Shown here: in pieces, positions 11,982-26,767 of the stretch
Position numbering within the stretch: position 1 is the stretch's first letter
How the letters are laid out: every line of letters starts with the position of its first letter
Assembly (NCBI RefSeq): GCF_050947335.1
Contig: NW_027473481.1
Span: forward strand, 186,001-250,000
Direction of reading: 5' to 3'
Origin: Megachile rotundata
Taxonomy: Eukaryota; Arthropoda; Insecta; Hymenoptera; Megachilidae
Length of the DNA: 64,000 bases
Notes under the pieces: model-generated
Seen by the model: only the letters and a program-made list of their open reading frames with translations
The model's database searches: none
What the model was told of the DNA's origin: nothing
Position numbers and translations under genes: made by a program

Positions 11982-14900
11982 CGATTCAGCCTCTAGTTCC
12001 CACATATCCGCTGTAATTCGACTCTGTACTATCTAGTTGTGTTAAGTTATCCTATCTGAGCACAATTCAACACCACAATGAACAATTTTGCTCGTTTTGC
12101 ACGAATTTTGCTCGTTTTGAACGAATTTTGCTCATTTTCGAACGATTCAGCCTCTAATTCGCACATATCCGCTGTAATTCGACTCTGTACTATCTAGTTA
12201 TGTTAAGTTATCCTATCTCAGCACAATTCGACACCACAATGAACAATTTTGCACGTTTTGCACGAATTATGCTCATTTTCGCACGATTCAGCCTCTAATT
12301 CGCACATATCCGCTGTAATTCGACTCTGTACTATCTAGTCATGTTAAGTTATCGTAACTGAGCACAATTCAACACCACAATGAACAATTTTGATCGTTTT
12401 GAACGAATTATGCTCATTTTCGCACGATTCAGCCTCTAATTCGCACATATCCGCTGTAATTCGACTCTGTACTATCTAGTCATGTTGAGTTATCATAACT
12501 GAGCACAATTCAACACCACAATGAGCAATTTTGATCGTTTTAATCGAATTATGCTCATTTTCGCACGATTCAGCCTCTAATTCGCACATATCCGCTGTAA
12601 TTCGACTCTGTACTATCTAGTTATGTTAAGTTATCCTATCTGAGCACAATTCAACACCACAATGAACAATTTTGATCGTTTTGAACGAATTATGCTCATT
12701 TTCGCACGATTCAGCCTCTAATTCGCACATATCCGCTGTAATTCGACTCTGTACTATCTAGTCATGTTAAGTTATCGTAACTGAGCACAATTCAACACCA
12801 CAATGAACAATTTTGATCGTTTTGAACGAATTATGCTCATTTTCGCACGATTCAGCCTCTAATTCGCACATATCCGCTGTAATTCGACTCTGTACTATCT
12901 AGTCATGTTAAGTTATCGTAACTGAGCACAATTCAACACCACAATGAACAATTTTGATCGTTTTGAACGAATTATGCTCATTTTCGCACGATTCAGCCTC
13001 TAATTCGCACATATCCGCTGTAATTCGACTCTGTACTATCTAGTCATGTTAAGTTATCGTAACTGAGCACAATACAACACCACAATGAACAATTTTGATC
13101 GTTTTGAACGAATTATGCTCATTTTCGCACGATTCAGCCTCTAATTCGCACATATCCGCTGTAATTCGACTCTGTACTATCTAGTTATGTTAAGTTATCC
13201 TATCTGAGCACAATTCAACACCACAATGAACAATTTTGCTCGTTTTGCACGAATTTTGCTCGTTTTGAACGAATTTTGCTCATTTTCGAACGATTCAGCC
13301 TCTAATTCGCTCATATCCGCTGTAATTCGACTCTGTACTATCTAGTTATGTTAAGTTATCGTAACTGAGCACAATTCAACACCACAATGAACAATTTTGC
13401 TCGTTTTGAACGAATTATGCTCATTTTCGCACGATTCAGCCTCTAGTTCGCACATATCCGCTGTAATTCGACTCTGTACTATCTAGTTATGTTAAGTTAT
13501 CCTATCTGAGCACAATTCGACACCACAATGAACAATTTTGCTCGTTTTGAACGAATTATGTTCATTTTCGCACGATTCAGCCTCTAATTCGCACATATCC
13601 GCTGTAATTCGACTCTGTACTATCTAGTCATGTTATGTTATCGTAACTGAGCACAATTCAACACCACAACGAACAATTTTGCTCGTTTTGAACGTATTAT
13701 GCTCATTTTGAACGAATTTTGCTCATTTTCGAACGATTCAGCCTCTAATTCGCACATATCCTCTGTAATTCGACTCTGTACTATCTAGTTATGTTAAGTT
13801 ATCCTATCTGAGCACAATTCGACACCACAATGAACAATTTTGCTCGTTTTGAACGAATTATGTTCATTTTCGCACGATTCAGCCTCTAATTCGCACATAT
13901 CCGCTGTAATTCGACTCTGTACTATCTAGTCATGTTATGTTATCGTAACTGAGCACAATTCAACACCACAATGAACAATTTTGCTCGTTTTGAACGTATT
14001 ATGCTCATTTTGAACGAATTTTGCTCATTTTCGAACGATTCAGCCTCTAATTCGCAGATATCCGCTGTAATTCGACTCTGTACTATGTAGTTATGTTAAG
14101 TTATCCTATCTGAGCACAATTCAACACCACAATGAACAATTTTGCTCCTTTTGCACGAATTTTGCTCGTTTTGAACGAATTTTGCTCATTTTCGAACGAT
14201 TCAGCCTCTAAATCGCACATATTCGCTGTAATTCGACTCTGTACTACCTAGTCATGTTAAGTTATCGTAACTGAGCACAATTCAACACCACAATGAACAA
14301 TTTTGATCGTTTTGAACGAATTATGCTCATTTTCGCACGATTCAGCCTCTAATTCGCACATATCCGCTGTAATTCCACTCTGTACTATCTAGTTATGTTA
14401 AGTTATCCTATCTGAGCACAATTCAACACCACAATGAACAATTTTGCTCGTTTTGAACGAATTATGCTCATTTTCGCACGATTCAGCCTCTAGTTCGCAC
14501 ATATCCGCTGTAATTCGACTCTGTAATATCTAGTCATGTTAAGTTATCCTATCTGAGCACAATTCAACACCACAATGAACAATTTTGCTCGTTTTGCACG
14601 AATTTTGCTCGTTTTGAACGAATTTTGCTCAATTTCGAACGATTCAGCCTCTAATTCGCACATATCCGCTGTAATTCGACTCTGTACTATCTAGTCATGT
14701 TAAGTTATCGTAACTGAGCACAATTCAACACCACAATGAACAATTTTGATCGTTTTGAACGAATTATACTCATTTTCGCACGATTCAGCCTCTAATTCGC
14801 ACATATCCGCTGTAATTCGACTCTGTACTATCTAGTTATGTTAAGTTATCGTAACTGAGCACAATTCAACACCACAATGAACAATTTTGCTCGTTTTGAA

Positions 14901-15203
14901 CGAATTATGCTCATTTTCGCACGATTCAGCCTCTAGTTCGCACATATCCGCTGTAATTCGACTCTGTACTATCTAGTTATGTTAAGTTATCCTATCTGAG
15001 CACAATTCGACACCACAATGAACAATTTTGCACGTTTTGCACGAATTATGCTCATTTTCGAACGATTCAGCCTCTAATTCGCACATATCCGCTGTAATTC
15101 GACTCTGTACTATCTAGTTATGTTAAGTTATCGTAACTGAGCACAATTCAACACCACAATGAACAATTTTGCTCGTTTTGAACGAATTATGCTCATTTTC
15201 GCA
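11982..15203 (+). repeat. HOR unit 2, reference 22-mer, 3,222 bp
   Basis: Monomers m1-m22 start at 11982, 12143, 12284, 12425, 12566, 12707, 12848, 12989, 13130, 13291, 13432, 13573, 13734, 13875, 14036, 14197, 14338, 14479, 14640, 14781, 14922 and 15063. Long ones are m1, m9, m12, m14, m15 and m18. Diagnostic variants: m1 agttccc and gttgtg; m2 ctatctcag; m4 gttgagttatcataac and gagcaatt; m8 aatacaac; m10 cgctcat; m12 and m14 gaacgtatt; m13 cctctg; m15 cgcagatatc and gctcctttt; m16 aaatcg and ctaccta; m17 aattccac; m18 gtaatatc and ctcaatttcg; m19 atactc; m21 gcacgttttgcacg. The same order recurs in the other units. Confidence 0.9.
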
Positions 15204-18002
15204 CGATTCAGCCTCTAGTTCCCACATATCCGCTGTAATTCGACTCTGTACTATCTAGTTGTGTTAAGTTATCCTATCTGAGCACAATTCAACACCACAA
15301 TGAACAATTTTGCTCGTTTTGCACGAATTTTGCTCGTTTTGAACGAATTTTGCTCATTTTCGAACGATTCAGCCTCTAATTCGCACATATCCGCTGTAAT
15401 TCGACTCTGTACTATCTAGTTATGTTAAGTTATCCTATCTCAGCACAATTCGACACCACAATGAACAATTTTGCACGTTTTGCACGAATTATGCTCATTT
15501 TCGCACGATTCAGCCTCTAATTCGCACATATCCGCTGTAATTCGACTCTGTACTATCTAGTCATGTTAAGTTATCGTAACTGAGCACAATTCAACACCAC
15601 AATGAACAATTTTGATCGTTTTGAACGAATTATGCTCATTTTCGCACGATTCAGCCTCTAATTCGCACATATCCGCTGTAATTCGACTCTGTACTATCTA
15701 GTCATGTTGAGTTATCATAACTGAGCACAATTCAACACCACAATGAGCAATTTTGATCGTTTTAATCGAATTATGCTCATTTTCGCACGATTCAGCCTCT
15801 AATTCGCACATATCCGCTGTAATTCGACTCTGTACTATCTAGTTATGTTAAGTTATCCTATCTGAGCACAATTCAACACCACAATGAACAATTTTGATCG
15901 TTTTGAACGAATTATGCTCATTTTCGCACGATTCAGCCTCTAATTCGCACATATCCGCTGTAATTCGACTCTGTACTATCTAGTCATGTTAAGTTATCGT
16001 AACTGAGCACAATTCAACACCACAATGAACAATTTTGATCGTTTTGAACGAATTATGCTCATTTTCGCACGATTCAGCCTCTAATTCGCACATATCCGCT
16101 GTAATTCGACTCTGTACTATCTAGTCATGTTAAGTTATCGTAACTGAGCACAATACAACACCACAATGAACAATTTTGATCGTTTTGAACGAATTATGCT
16201 CATTTTCGCACGATTCAGCCTCTAATTCGCACATATCCGCTGTAATTCGACTCTGTACTATCTAGTTATGTTAAGTTATCCTATCTGAGCACAATTCAAC
16301 ACCACAATGAACAATTTTGCTCGTTTTGCACGAATTTTGCTCGTTTTGAACGAATTTTGCTCATTTTCGAACGATTCAGCCTCTAATTCGCTCATATCCG
16401 CTGTAATTCGACTCTGTACTATCTAGTTATGTTAAGTTATCGTAACTGAGCACAATTCAACACCACAATGAACAATTTTGCTCGTTTTGAACGAATTATG
16501 CTCATTTTCGCACGATTCAGCCTCTAGTTCGCACATATCCGCTGTAATTCGACTCTGTACTATCTAGTTATGTTAAGTTATCCTATCTGAGCACAATTCA
16601 ACACCACAATGAACAATTTTGCTCGTTTTGCACGAATTTTGCTCGTTTTGAACGAATTTTGCTCATTTTCGAACGATTCAGCCTCTAATTCGCTCATATC
16701 CGCTGTAATTCGACTCTGTACTATCTAGTTATGTTAAGTTATCGTAACTGAGCACAATTCAACACCACAATGAACAATTTTGCTCGTTTTGAACGAATTA
16801 TGCTCATTTTCGCACGATTCAGCCTCTAGTTCGCACATATCCGCTGTAATTCGACTCTGTAGTATCTAGTTATGTTAAGTTATCCTATCTGAGCACAATT
16901 CAACACCACAATGAACAATTTTGATCGTTTTGAACGAATTATGCTCATTTTCGAACGATTCAGCCTCTAATTCGCACATATCCTCTGTAATTCGACTCTG
17001 TACTATCTAGTTATGTTAAGTTATCCTATCTGAGCACAATTCGACACCACAATGAACAATTTTGCTCGTTTTGAACGAATTATGTTCATTTTCGCACGAT
17101 TCAGCCTCTAATTCGCACATATCCGCTGTAATTCGACTCTGTACTATCTAGTCATGTTATGTTATCGTAACTGAGCACAATTCAACACCACAATGAACAA
17201 TTTTGCTCGTTTTGAACGTATTATGCTCATTTTGAACGAATTTTGCTCATTTTCGAACGATTCAGCCTCTAATTCGCACATATCCTCTGTAATTCGACTC
17301 TGTACTATCTAGTTATGTTAAGTTATCCTATCTGAGCACAATTCGACACCACAATGAACAATTTTGCTCGTTTTGAACGAATTATGTTCATTTTCGCACG
17401 ATTCAGCCTCTAATTCGCACATATCCGCTGTAATTCGACTTTGTACTATCTAGTCATGTTATGTTATCGTAACTGAGCACAATTCAACACCACAATGAAC
17501 AATTTTGCTCGTTTTGAACGTATTATGCTCATTTTGAACGAATTTTGCTCATTTTCGAACGATTCAGCCTCTAATTCGCAGATATCCGCTGTAATTCGAC
17601 TCTGTACTATGTAGTTATGTTAAGTTATCCTATCTGAGCACAATTCAACACCACAATGAACAATTTTGCTCCTTTTGCACGAATTTTGCTCGTTTTGAAC
17701 GAATTATGCTCATTTTCGCACGATTCAGCCTCTAGTTCGCACATATCCGCTGTAATTCGACTCTGTACTATCTAGTTATGTTAAGTTATCCTATCTGAGC
17801 ACAATTCGACACCACAATGAACAATTTTGCACGTTTTGCACGAATTATGCTCATTTTCGAACGATTCAGCCTCTAATTCGCACATATCCGCTGTAATTCG
17901 ACTCTGTACTATCTAGTTATGTTAAGTTATCGTAACTGAGCACAATTCAACACCACAATGAACAATTTTGCTCGTTTTGAACGAATTATGCTCATTTTCG
18001 CA
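15204..18002 (+). repeat. HOR unit 3, deleted 19-mer, 2,799 bp
   Basis: This unit begins with m1-m6, m8-m10 but then carries an alternative middle: a long tagttcg monomer at 16513, a second cgctcat monomer at 16674 and a gtagtatc monomer at 16815, followed by two m13-m14 pairs. The last m14 (17399) has gactttgtac. Monomers m16-m20 are missing. The monomer at 17560 begins as m15 (cgcagatatc, gctcctttt) and ends as m20 (gaattatgctcattttcgcacg), so the deletion joined them within the shared gttttgaacgaatt. Confidence 0.87.
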
Positions 18003-21000
18003 CGATTCAGCCTCTAGTTCCCACATATCCGCTGTAATTCGACTCTGTACTATCTAGTTGTGTTAAGTTATCCTATCTGAGCACAATTCAACACCACAAT
18101 GAACAATTTTGCTCGTTTTGCACGAATTTTGCTCGTTTTGAACGAATTTTGCTCATTTTCGAACGATTCAGCCTCTAATTCGCACATATCCGCTGTAATT
18201 CGACTCTGTACTATCTAGTTATGTTAAGTTATCCTATCTCAGCACAATTCGACACCACAATGAACAATTTTGCACGTTTTGCACGAATTATGCTCATTTT
18301 CGCACGATTCAGCCTCTAATTCGCACATATCCGCTGTAATTCGACTCTGTACTATCTAGTCATGTTAAGTTATCGTAACTGAGCACAATTCAACACCACA
18401 ATGAACAATTTTGATCGTTTTGAACGAATTATGCTCATTTTCGCACGATTCAGCCTCTAATTCGCACATATCCGCTGTAATTCGACTCTGTACTATCTAG
18501 TCATGTTGAGTTATCATAACTGAGCACAATTCAACACCACAATGAGCAATTTTGATCGTTTTAATCGAATTATGCTCATTTTCGCACGATTCAGCCTCTA
18601 ATTCGCACATATCCGCTGTAATTCGACTCTGTACTATCTAGTTATGTTAAGTTATCCTATCTGAGCACAATTCAACACCACAATGAACAATTTTGATCGT
18701 TTTGAACGAATTATGCTCATTTTCGCACGATTCAGCCTCTAATTCGCACATATCCGCTGTAATTCGACTCTGTACTATCTAGTCATGTTAAGTTATCGTA
18801 ACTGAGCACAATTCAACACCACAATGAACAATTTTGATCGTTTTGAACGAATTATGCTCATTTTCGCACGATTCAGCCTCTAATTCGCACATATCCGCTG
18901 TAATTCGACTCTGTACTATCTAGTCATGTTAAGTTATCGTAACTGAGCACAATTCAACACCACAATGAACAATTTTGATCGTTTTGAACGAATTATGCTC
19001 ATTTTCGCACGATTCAGCCTCTAATTCGCACATATCCGCTGTAATTCGACTCTGTACTATCTAGTCATGTTAAGTTATCGTAACTGAGCACAATACAACA
19101 CCACAATGAACAATTTTGATCGTTTTGAACGAATTATGCTCATTTTCGCACGATTCAGCCTCTAATTCGCACATATCCGCTGTAATTCGACTCTGTACTA
19201 TCTAGTTATGTTAAGTTATCCTATCTGAGCACAATTCAACACCACAATGAACAATTTTGCTCGTTTTGCACGAATTTTGCTCGTTTTGAACGAATTTTGC
19301 TCATTTTCGAACGATTCAGCCTCTAATTCGCTCATATCCGCTGTAATTCGACTCTGTACTATCTAGTTATGTTAAGTTATCGTAACTGAGCACAATTCAA
19401 CACCACAATGAACAATTTTGCTCGTTTTGAACGAATTATGCTCATTTTCGCACGATTCAGCCTCTAGTTCGCACATATCCGCTGTAATTCGACTCTGTAC
19501 TATCTAGTTATGTTAAGTTATCCTATCTGAGCACAATTCGACACCACAATGAACAATTTTGCTCGTTTTGAACGAATTATGTTCATTTTCGCACGATTCA
19601 GCCTCTAATTCGCACATATCCGCTGTAATTCGACTCTGTACTATCTAGTCATGTTATGTTATCGTAACTGAGCACAATTCAACACCACAACGAACAATTT
19701 TGCTCGTTTTGAACGTATTATGCTCATTTTGAACGAATTTTGCTCATTTTCGAACGATTCAGCCTCTAATTCGCACATATCCTCTGTAATTCGACTCTGT
19801 ACTATCTAGTTATGTTAAGTTATCCTATCTGAGCACAATTCGACACCACAATGAACAATTTTGCTCGTTTTGAACGAATTATGTTCATTTTCGCACGATT
19901 CAGCCTCTAATTCGCACATATCCGCTGTAATTCGACTCTGTACTATCTAGTCATGTTATGTTATCGTAACTGAGCACAATTCAACACCACAATGAACAAT
20001 TTTGCTCGTTTTGAACGTATTATGCTCATTTTGAACGAATTTTGCTCATTTTCGAACGATTCAGCCTCTAATTCGCAGATATCCGCTGTAATTCGACTCT
20101 GTACTATGTAGTTATGTTAAGTTATCCTATCTGAGCACAATTCAACACCACAATGAACAATTTTGCTCCTTTTGCACGAATTTTGCTCGTTTTGAACGAA
20201 TTTTGCTCATTTTCGAACGATTCAGCCTCTAAATCGCACATATTCGCTGTAATTCGACTCTGTACTACCTAGTCATGTTAAGTTATCGTAACTGAGCACA
20301 ATTCAACACCACAATGAACAATTTTGATCGTTTTGAACGAATTATGCTCATTTTCGCACGATTCAGCCTCTAATTCGCACATATCCGCTGTAATTCCACT
20401 CTGTACTATCTAGTTATGTTAAGTTATCCTATCTGAGCACAATTCAACACCACAATGAACAATTTTGCTCGTTTTGAACGAATTATGCTCATTTTCGCAC
20501 GATTCAGCCTCTAGTTCGCACATATCCGCTGTAATTCGACTCTGTAATATCTAGTCATGTTAAGTTATCCTATCTGAGCACAATTCAACACCACAATGAA
20601 CAATTTTGCTCGTTTTGCACGAATTTTGCTCGTTTTGAACGAATTTTGCTCAATTTCGAACGATTCAGCCTCTAATTCGCACATATCCGCTGTAATTCGA
20701 CTCTGTACTATCTAGTCATGTTAAGTTATCGTAACTGAGCACAATTCAACACCACAATGAACAATTTTGATCGTTTTGAACGAATTATACTCATTTTCGC
20801 ACGATTCAGCCTCTAATTCGCACATATCCGCTGTAATTCGACTCTGTACTATCTAGTTATGTTAAGTTATCGTAACTGAGCACAATTCAACACCACAATG
20901 AACAATTTTGCTCGTTTTGAACGAATTATGCTCATTTTCGCACGATTCAGCCTCTAGTTCGCACATATCCGCTGTAATTCGACTCTGTACTATCTAGTTA

Positions 21001-21224
21001 TGTTAAGTTATCCTATCTGAGCACAATTCGACACCACAATGAACAATTTTGCACGTTTTGCACGAATTATGCTCATTTTCGAACGATTCAGCCTCTAATT
21101 CGCACATATCCGCTGTAATTCGACTCTGTACTATCTAGTTATGTTAAGTTATCGTAACTGAGCACAATTCAACACCACAATGAACAATTTTGCTCGTTTT
21201 GAACGAATTATGCTCATTTTCGCA
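18003..21224 (+). repeat. HOR unit 4, 22-mer, 3,222 bp
   Basis: This unit has the same order and length as unit 2, including m7 and the m11-m12 pair with caacgaac. Its counterpart in super-repeat copy 2 is 36792-40013, exactly 18,789 bp away. Confidence 0.88.
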
Positions 21225-24200
21225 CGATTCAGCCTCTAGTTCCCACATATCCGCTGTAATTCGACTCTGTACTATCTAGTTGTGTTAAGTTATCCTATCT
21301 GAGCACAATTCAACACCACAATGAACAATTTTGCTCGTTTTGCACGAATTTTGCTCGTTTTGAACGAATTTTGCTCATTTTCGAACGATTCAGCCTCTAA
21401 TTCGCACATATCCGCTGTAATTCGACTCTGTACTATCTAGTTATGTTAAGTTATCCTATCTCAGCACAATTCGACACCACAATGAACAATTTTGCACGTT
21501 TTGCACGAATTATGCTCATTTTCGCACGATTCAGCCTCTAATTCGCACATATCCGCTGTAATTCGACTCTGTACTATCTAGTCATGTTAAGTTATCGTAA
21601 CTGAGCACAATTCAACACCACAATGAACAATTTTGATCGTTTTGAACGAATTATGCTCATTTTCGCACGATTCAGCCTCTAATTCGCACATATCCGCTGT
21701 AATTCGACTCTGTACTATCTAGTCATGTTGAGTTATCATAACTGAGCACAATTCAACACCACAATGAGCAATTTTGATCGTTTTAATCGAATTATGCTCA
21801 TTTTCGCACGATTCAGCCTCTAATTCGCACATATCCGCTGTAATTCGACTCTGTACTATCTAGTTATGTTAAGTTATCCTATCTGAGCACAATTCAACAC
21901 CACAATGAACAATTTTGATCGTTTTGAACGAATTATGCTCATTTTCGCACGATTCAGCCTCTAATTCGCACATATCCGCTGTAATTCGACTCTGTACTAT
22001 CTAGTCATGTTAAGTTATCGTAACTGAGCACAATTCAACACCACAATGAACAATTTTGATCGTTTTGAACGAATTATGCTCATTTTCGCACGATTCAGCC
22101 TCTAATTCGCACATATCCGCTGTAATTCGACTCTGTACTATCTAGTCATGTTAAGTTATCGTAACTGAGCACAATACAACACCACAATGAACAATTTTGA
22201 TCGTTTTGAACGAATTATGCTCATTTTCGCACGATTCAGCCTCTAATTCGCACATATCCGCTGTAATTCGACTCTGTACTATCTAGTTATGTTAAGTTAT
22301 CCTATCTGAGCACAATTCAACACCACAATGAACAATTTTGCTCGTTTTGCACGAATTTTGCTCGTTTTGAACGAATTTTGCTCATTTTCGAACGATTCAG
22401 CCTCTAATTCGCTCATATCCGCTGTAATTCGACTCTGTACTATCTAGTTATGTTAAGTTATCGTAACTGAGCACAATTCAACACCACAATGAACAATTTT
22501 GCTCGTTTTGAACGAATTATGCTCATTTTCGCACGATTCAGCCTCTAGTTCGCACATATCCGCTGTAATTCGACTCTGTACTATCTAGTTATGTTAAGTT
22601 ATCCTATCTGAGCACAATTCAACACCACAATGAACAATTTTGCTCGTTTTGCACGAATTTTGCTCGTTTTGAACGAATTTTGCTCATTTTCGAACGATTC
22701 AGCCTCTAATTCGCTCATATCCGCTGTAATTCGACTCTGTACTATCTAGTTATGTTAAGTTATCGTAACTGAGCACAATTCAACACCACAATGAACAATT
22801 TTGCTCGTTTTGAACGAATTATGCTCATTTTCGCACGATTCAGCCTCTAGTTCGCACATATCCGCTGTAATTCGACTCTGTAGTATCTAGTTATGTTAAG
22901 TTATCCTATCTGAGCACAATTCAACACCACAATGAACAATTTTGATCGTTTTGAACGAATTATGCTCATTTTCGAACGATTCAGCCTCTAATTCGCACAT
23001 ATCCTCTGTAATTCGACTCTGTACTATCTAGTTATGTTAAGTTATCCTATCTGAGCACAATTCGACACCACAATGAACAATTTTGCTCGTTTTGAACGAA
23101 TTATGTTCATTTTCGCACGATTCAGCCTCTAATTCGCACATATCCGCTGTAATTCGACTCTGTACTATCTAGTCATGTTATGTTATCGTAACTGAGCACA
23201 ATTCAACACCACAATGAACAATTTTGCTCGTTTTGAACGTATTATGCTCATTTTGAACGAATTTTGCTCATTTTCGAACGATTCAGCCTCTAATTCGCAC
23301 ATATCCTCTGTAATTCGACTCTGTACTATCTAGTTATGTTAAGTTATCCTATCTGAGCACAATTCGACACCACAATGAACAATTTTGCTCGTTTTGAACG
23401 AATTATGTTCATTTTCGCACGATTCAGCCTCTAATTCGCACATATCCGCTGTAATTCGACTTTGTACTATCTAGTCATGTTATGTTATCGTAACTGAGCA
23501 CAATTCAACACCACAATGAACAATTTTGCTCGTTTTGAACGTATTATGCTCATTTTGAACGAATTTTGCTCATTTTCGAACGATTCAGCCTCTAATTCGC
23601 AGATATCCGCTGTAATTCGACTCTGTACTATGTAGTTATGTTAAGTTATCCTATCTGAGCACAATTCAACACCACAATGAACAATTTTGCTCCTTTTGCA
23701 CGAATTTTGCTCGTTTTGAACGAATTTTGCTCATTTTCGAACGATTCAGCCTCTAAATCGCACATATTCGCTGTAATTCGACTCTGTACTACCTAGTCAT
23801 GTTAAGTTATCGTAACTGAGCACAATTCAACACCACAATGAACAATTTTGATCGTTTTGAACGAATTATGTTCATTTTCGCACGATTCAGCCTCTAATTC
23901 GCACATATCCGCTGTAATTCCACTCTGTACTATCTAGTTATGTTAAGTTATCCTATCTGAGCACAATTCAACACCACAATGAACAATTTTGCTCGTTTTG
24001 AACGAATTATGCTCATTTTCGCACGATTCAGCCTCTAGTTCGCACATATCCGCTGTAATTCGACTCTGTAATATCTAGTCATGTTAAGTTATCCTATCTG
24101 AGCACAATTCAACACCACAATGAACAATTTTGCTCGTTTTGCACGAATTTTGCTCGTTTTGAACGAATTTTGCTCAATTTCGAACGATTCAGCCTCTAAT

Positions 24201-24607
24201 TCGCACATATCCGCTGTAATTCGACTCTGTACTATCTAGTCATGTTAAGTTATCGTAACTGAGCACAATTCAACACCACAATGAACAATTTTGATCGTTT
24301 TGAATGAATTATACTCATTTTCGCACGATTCAGCCTCTAATTCGCACATATCCGCTGTAATTCGACTCTGTACTATCTAGTTATGTTAAGTTATCGTAAC
24401 TGAGCACAATTCAACACCACAATGAACAATTTTGCTCGTTTTGAACGAATTATGCTCATTTTCGCACGATTCAGCCTCTAGTTCGCACATATCCGCTGTA
24501 ATTCGACTCTGTACTATCTAGTTATGTTAAGTTATCCTATCTGAGCACAATTCGACACCACAATGAACAATTTTGCACGTTTTGCACGAATTATGCTCAT
24601 TTTCGCA
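21225..24607 (+). repeat. HOR unit 5, 23-mer, 3,383 bp
   Basis: This unit combines the alternative middle of unit 3 (second cgctcat monomer, gtagtatc monomer at 22836, doubled m13-m14, gactttgtac at about 23457) with the m16-m21 stretch missing from unit 3. It has 16 short and 7 long monomers. It carries two private changes, tatgttc in m16 (near 23870) and tgaatgaattatactc in m19 (24301). It ends after m21 and passes into block C1 without m22. Its copy is 40014-43396. Confidence 0.87.
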
Positions 24608-26077
24608 CGATTCAGCCCCTAATTCGCACATATCCGCTGTAATACGACTCTGTACTATCTAGTTATGTTAAGTTATCCTATCTGAGCACAATTCAACACC
24701 ACAACGAACAATTTTGCTCGTTTTGAACGAATTATGCTCATTTTCGCACGATTCAGCCTCTAATTCGCACATATCCGCTGTAATTCGACTCTGTACTATC
24801 TAGTTATGTTAAGTTATCCTATCCGAGCACAATTCAACACCACAATGAACAATTTTGCTCGTTTTGCACGAATTTTGCTCGTTTTGAACGAATTTTGCTC
24901 ATTTTCGAACGATTCAGCCTCTAATTCGCACATATCCGCTGTAATTCGACTCTGTACTATCTAGTTATGTTAAGTTATCGTAACTGAGCACAATTCAACA
25001 CCACAATGAACAATTTTGCTCGTTTTGAACGAATTATGCTCATTTTCGCACGATTCAGCCTCTAGTTCGCACATATCCGCTGTAATTCGACTCTGTACTA
25101 TCTAGTTATGTTAAGTTATCCTATCTGAGCACAATTCAACACCACAATGAACAATTTTGCTCGTTTTGCACGAATTTTGCTCGTTTTGAACGAATTTTGC
25201 TCATTTTCGAACGATTCAGCCTCTAATTCGCACATATCCGCTGTAATTCGACTCTGTACTAGCTAGTTATGTTAAGTTATCGTAACTGAGCACAATTCAA
25301 CACCACAATGAACAATTTTGCTCGTTTTGAACGAATTATGCTCATTTTCGCACGATTCAGCCTCTAGTTCGCACATATCCGCTGTAATTCGACTCTGTAC
25401 TATCTAGTTATGTTAAGTTATCCTATCTGAGCACAATTCAACACCACAATGAACAATTTTGCTCGTTTTGCACGAATTTTGCTCGTTTTGAACGAATTTT
25501 GCTCAATTTCGAACGATTCAGCCTCTAATTCGCACATATCCGCTGTAATTCGACTCTGTACTATCTAGTCATGTTAAGTTATCGTAACTGAGCACAATTC
25601 AACACCACAATGAACAATTTTGATCGTTTTGAACGAATTATACTCATTTTCGCACGATTCAGCCTCTAATTCGCACATATCCGCTGTAATTCGACTCTGT
25701 ACTATCTAGTCATGTTGAGTTATCATAACTGAGCACAATTCAACACCACAATGAGCAATTTTGATCGTTTTAATCGAATTAGGCTCAGTTTCGCACGATT
25801 CAGCCTCTAATACGCACATATCCGCTGTAATTCGACTCTGTACTATCTAGTTATGTTAAGTTATCCTATCTGAGCACAATTCAACACCACAATGAACAAT
25901 TTTGATCGTTTTGAACGAATTATGCTCATTTTCGCACGATTCAGCCTCTAATTCGCACATATCCGCTGTAATTCGACTCTGTACTATCTAGTCATGTTAA
26001 GTTATCGTAACTGAGCACAATTCAACACCACAGTGAACAATTTTGATCGTTTTGAACGAATTATGCTCATTTTCGCA

Positions 26078-26767
26078 CGATTCAGCCTCTAATTCGCACA
26101 TATCCGCTGTAATTCGACTCTGTACTATCTAGTCATGTTAAGTTATCGTAACTGAGCACAATACAACACCACAATGAACAATTTTGATCGTTTTGAACGA
26201 ATTATGCTCATTTTCGCACGATTCAGCCTCTAATTCGCACATATCCGCTGTAATTCGACTCTGTACTATCTAGTTATGTTAAGTTATCCTATCTGAGCAC
26301 AATTCAACACCACAATGAACAATTTTGCTCGTTTTGCACGAATTTTGCTCGTTTTGAACGAATTTTGCTCATTTTCGAACGATTCAGCCTCTAATTCGCT
26401 CGTATCCGCTGTAATTCGACTCTGTACTATCTAGTCTAGTTAAGTTATCGTAACTGAGCACAATTCAACACCACAATGAACAATTTTGATCGTTTTGCAC
26501 GAATTTTGCTCGTTTTGAACGAATTTTGCTCATTTTCGAACGATTCAGCCTCTAATTCGCACATATCCGCTGTAATTCGACTCTGTACTATCTAGTTATG
26601 TTAAGTTATCCTATCTGAGCACAATTCAACACCACAATGAACAATTTTGATCGTTTTGAACGAATTATGCTCATTTTCGAACGATTCAGTCTCTAATTCG
26701 CACATATCCTCTGTAATTCGACTCTGTACTATCTAGTTATGTTAAGTTATCCTATCTGAGCACAATT
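26078..26767 (+). repeat. Short duplication inside C1, copy 1
   Basis: About 690 bp, marked by aatacaac, cgctcgtatcc (near 26399), the shortened gtctagttaag and cagtctctaa (26687), recurs 2,034 bp downstream. An offset of 2,034 equals 11 short plus 3 long monomers. Confidence 0.82.
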
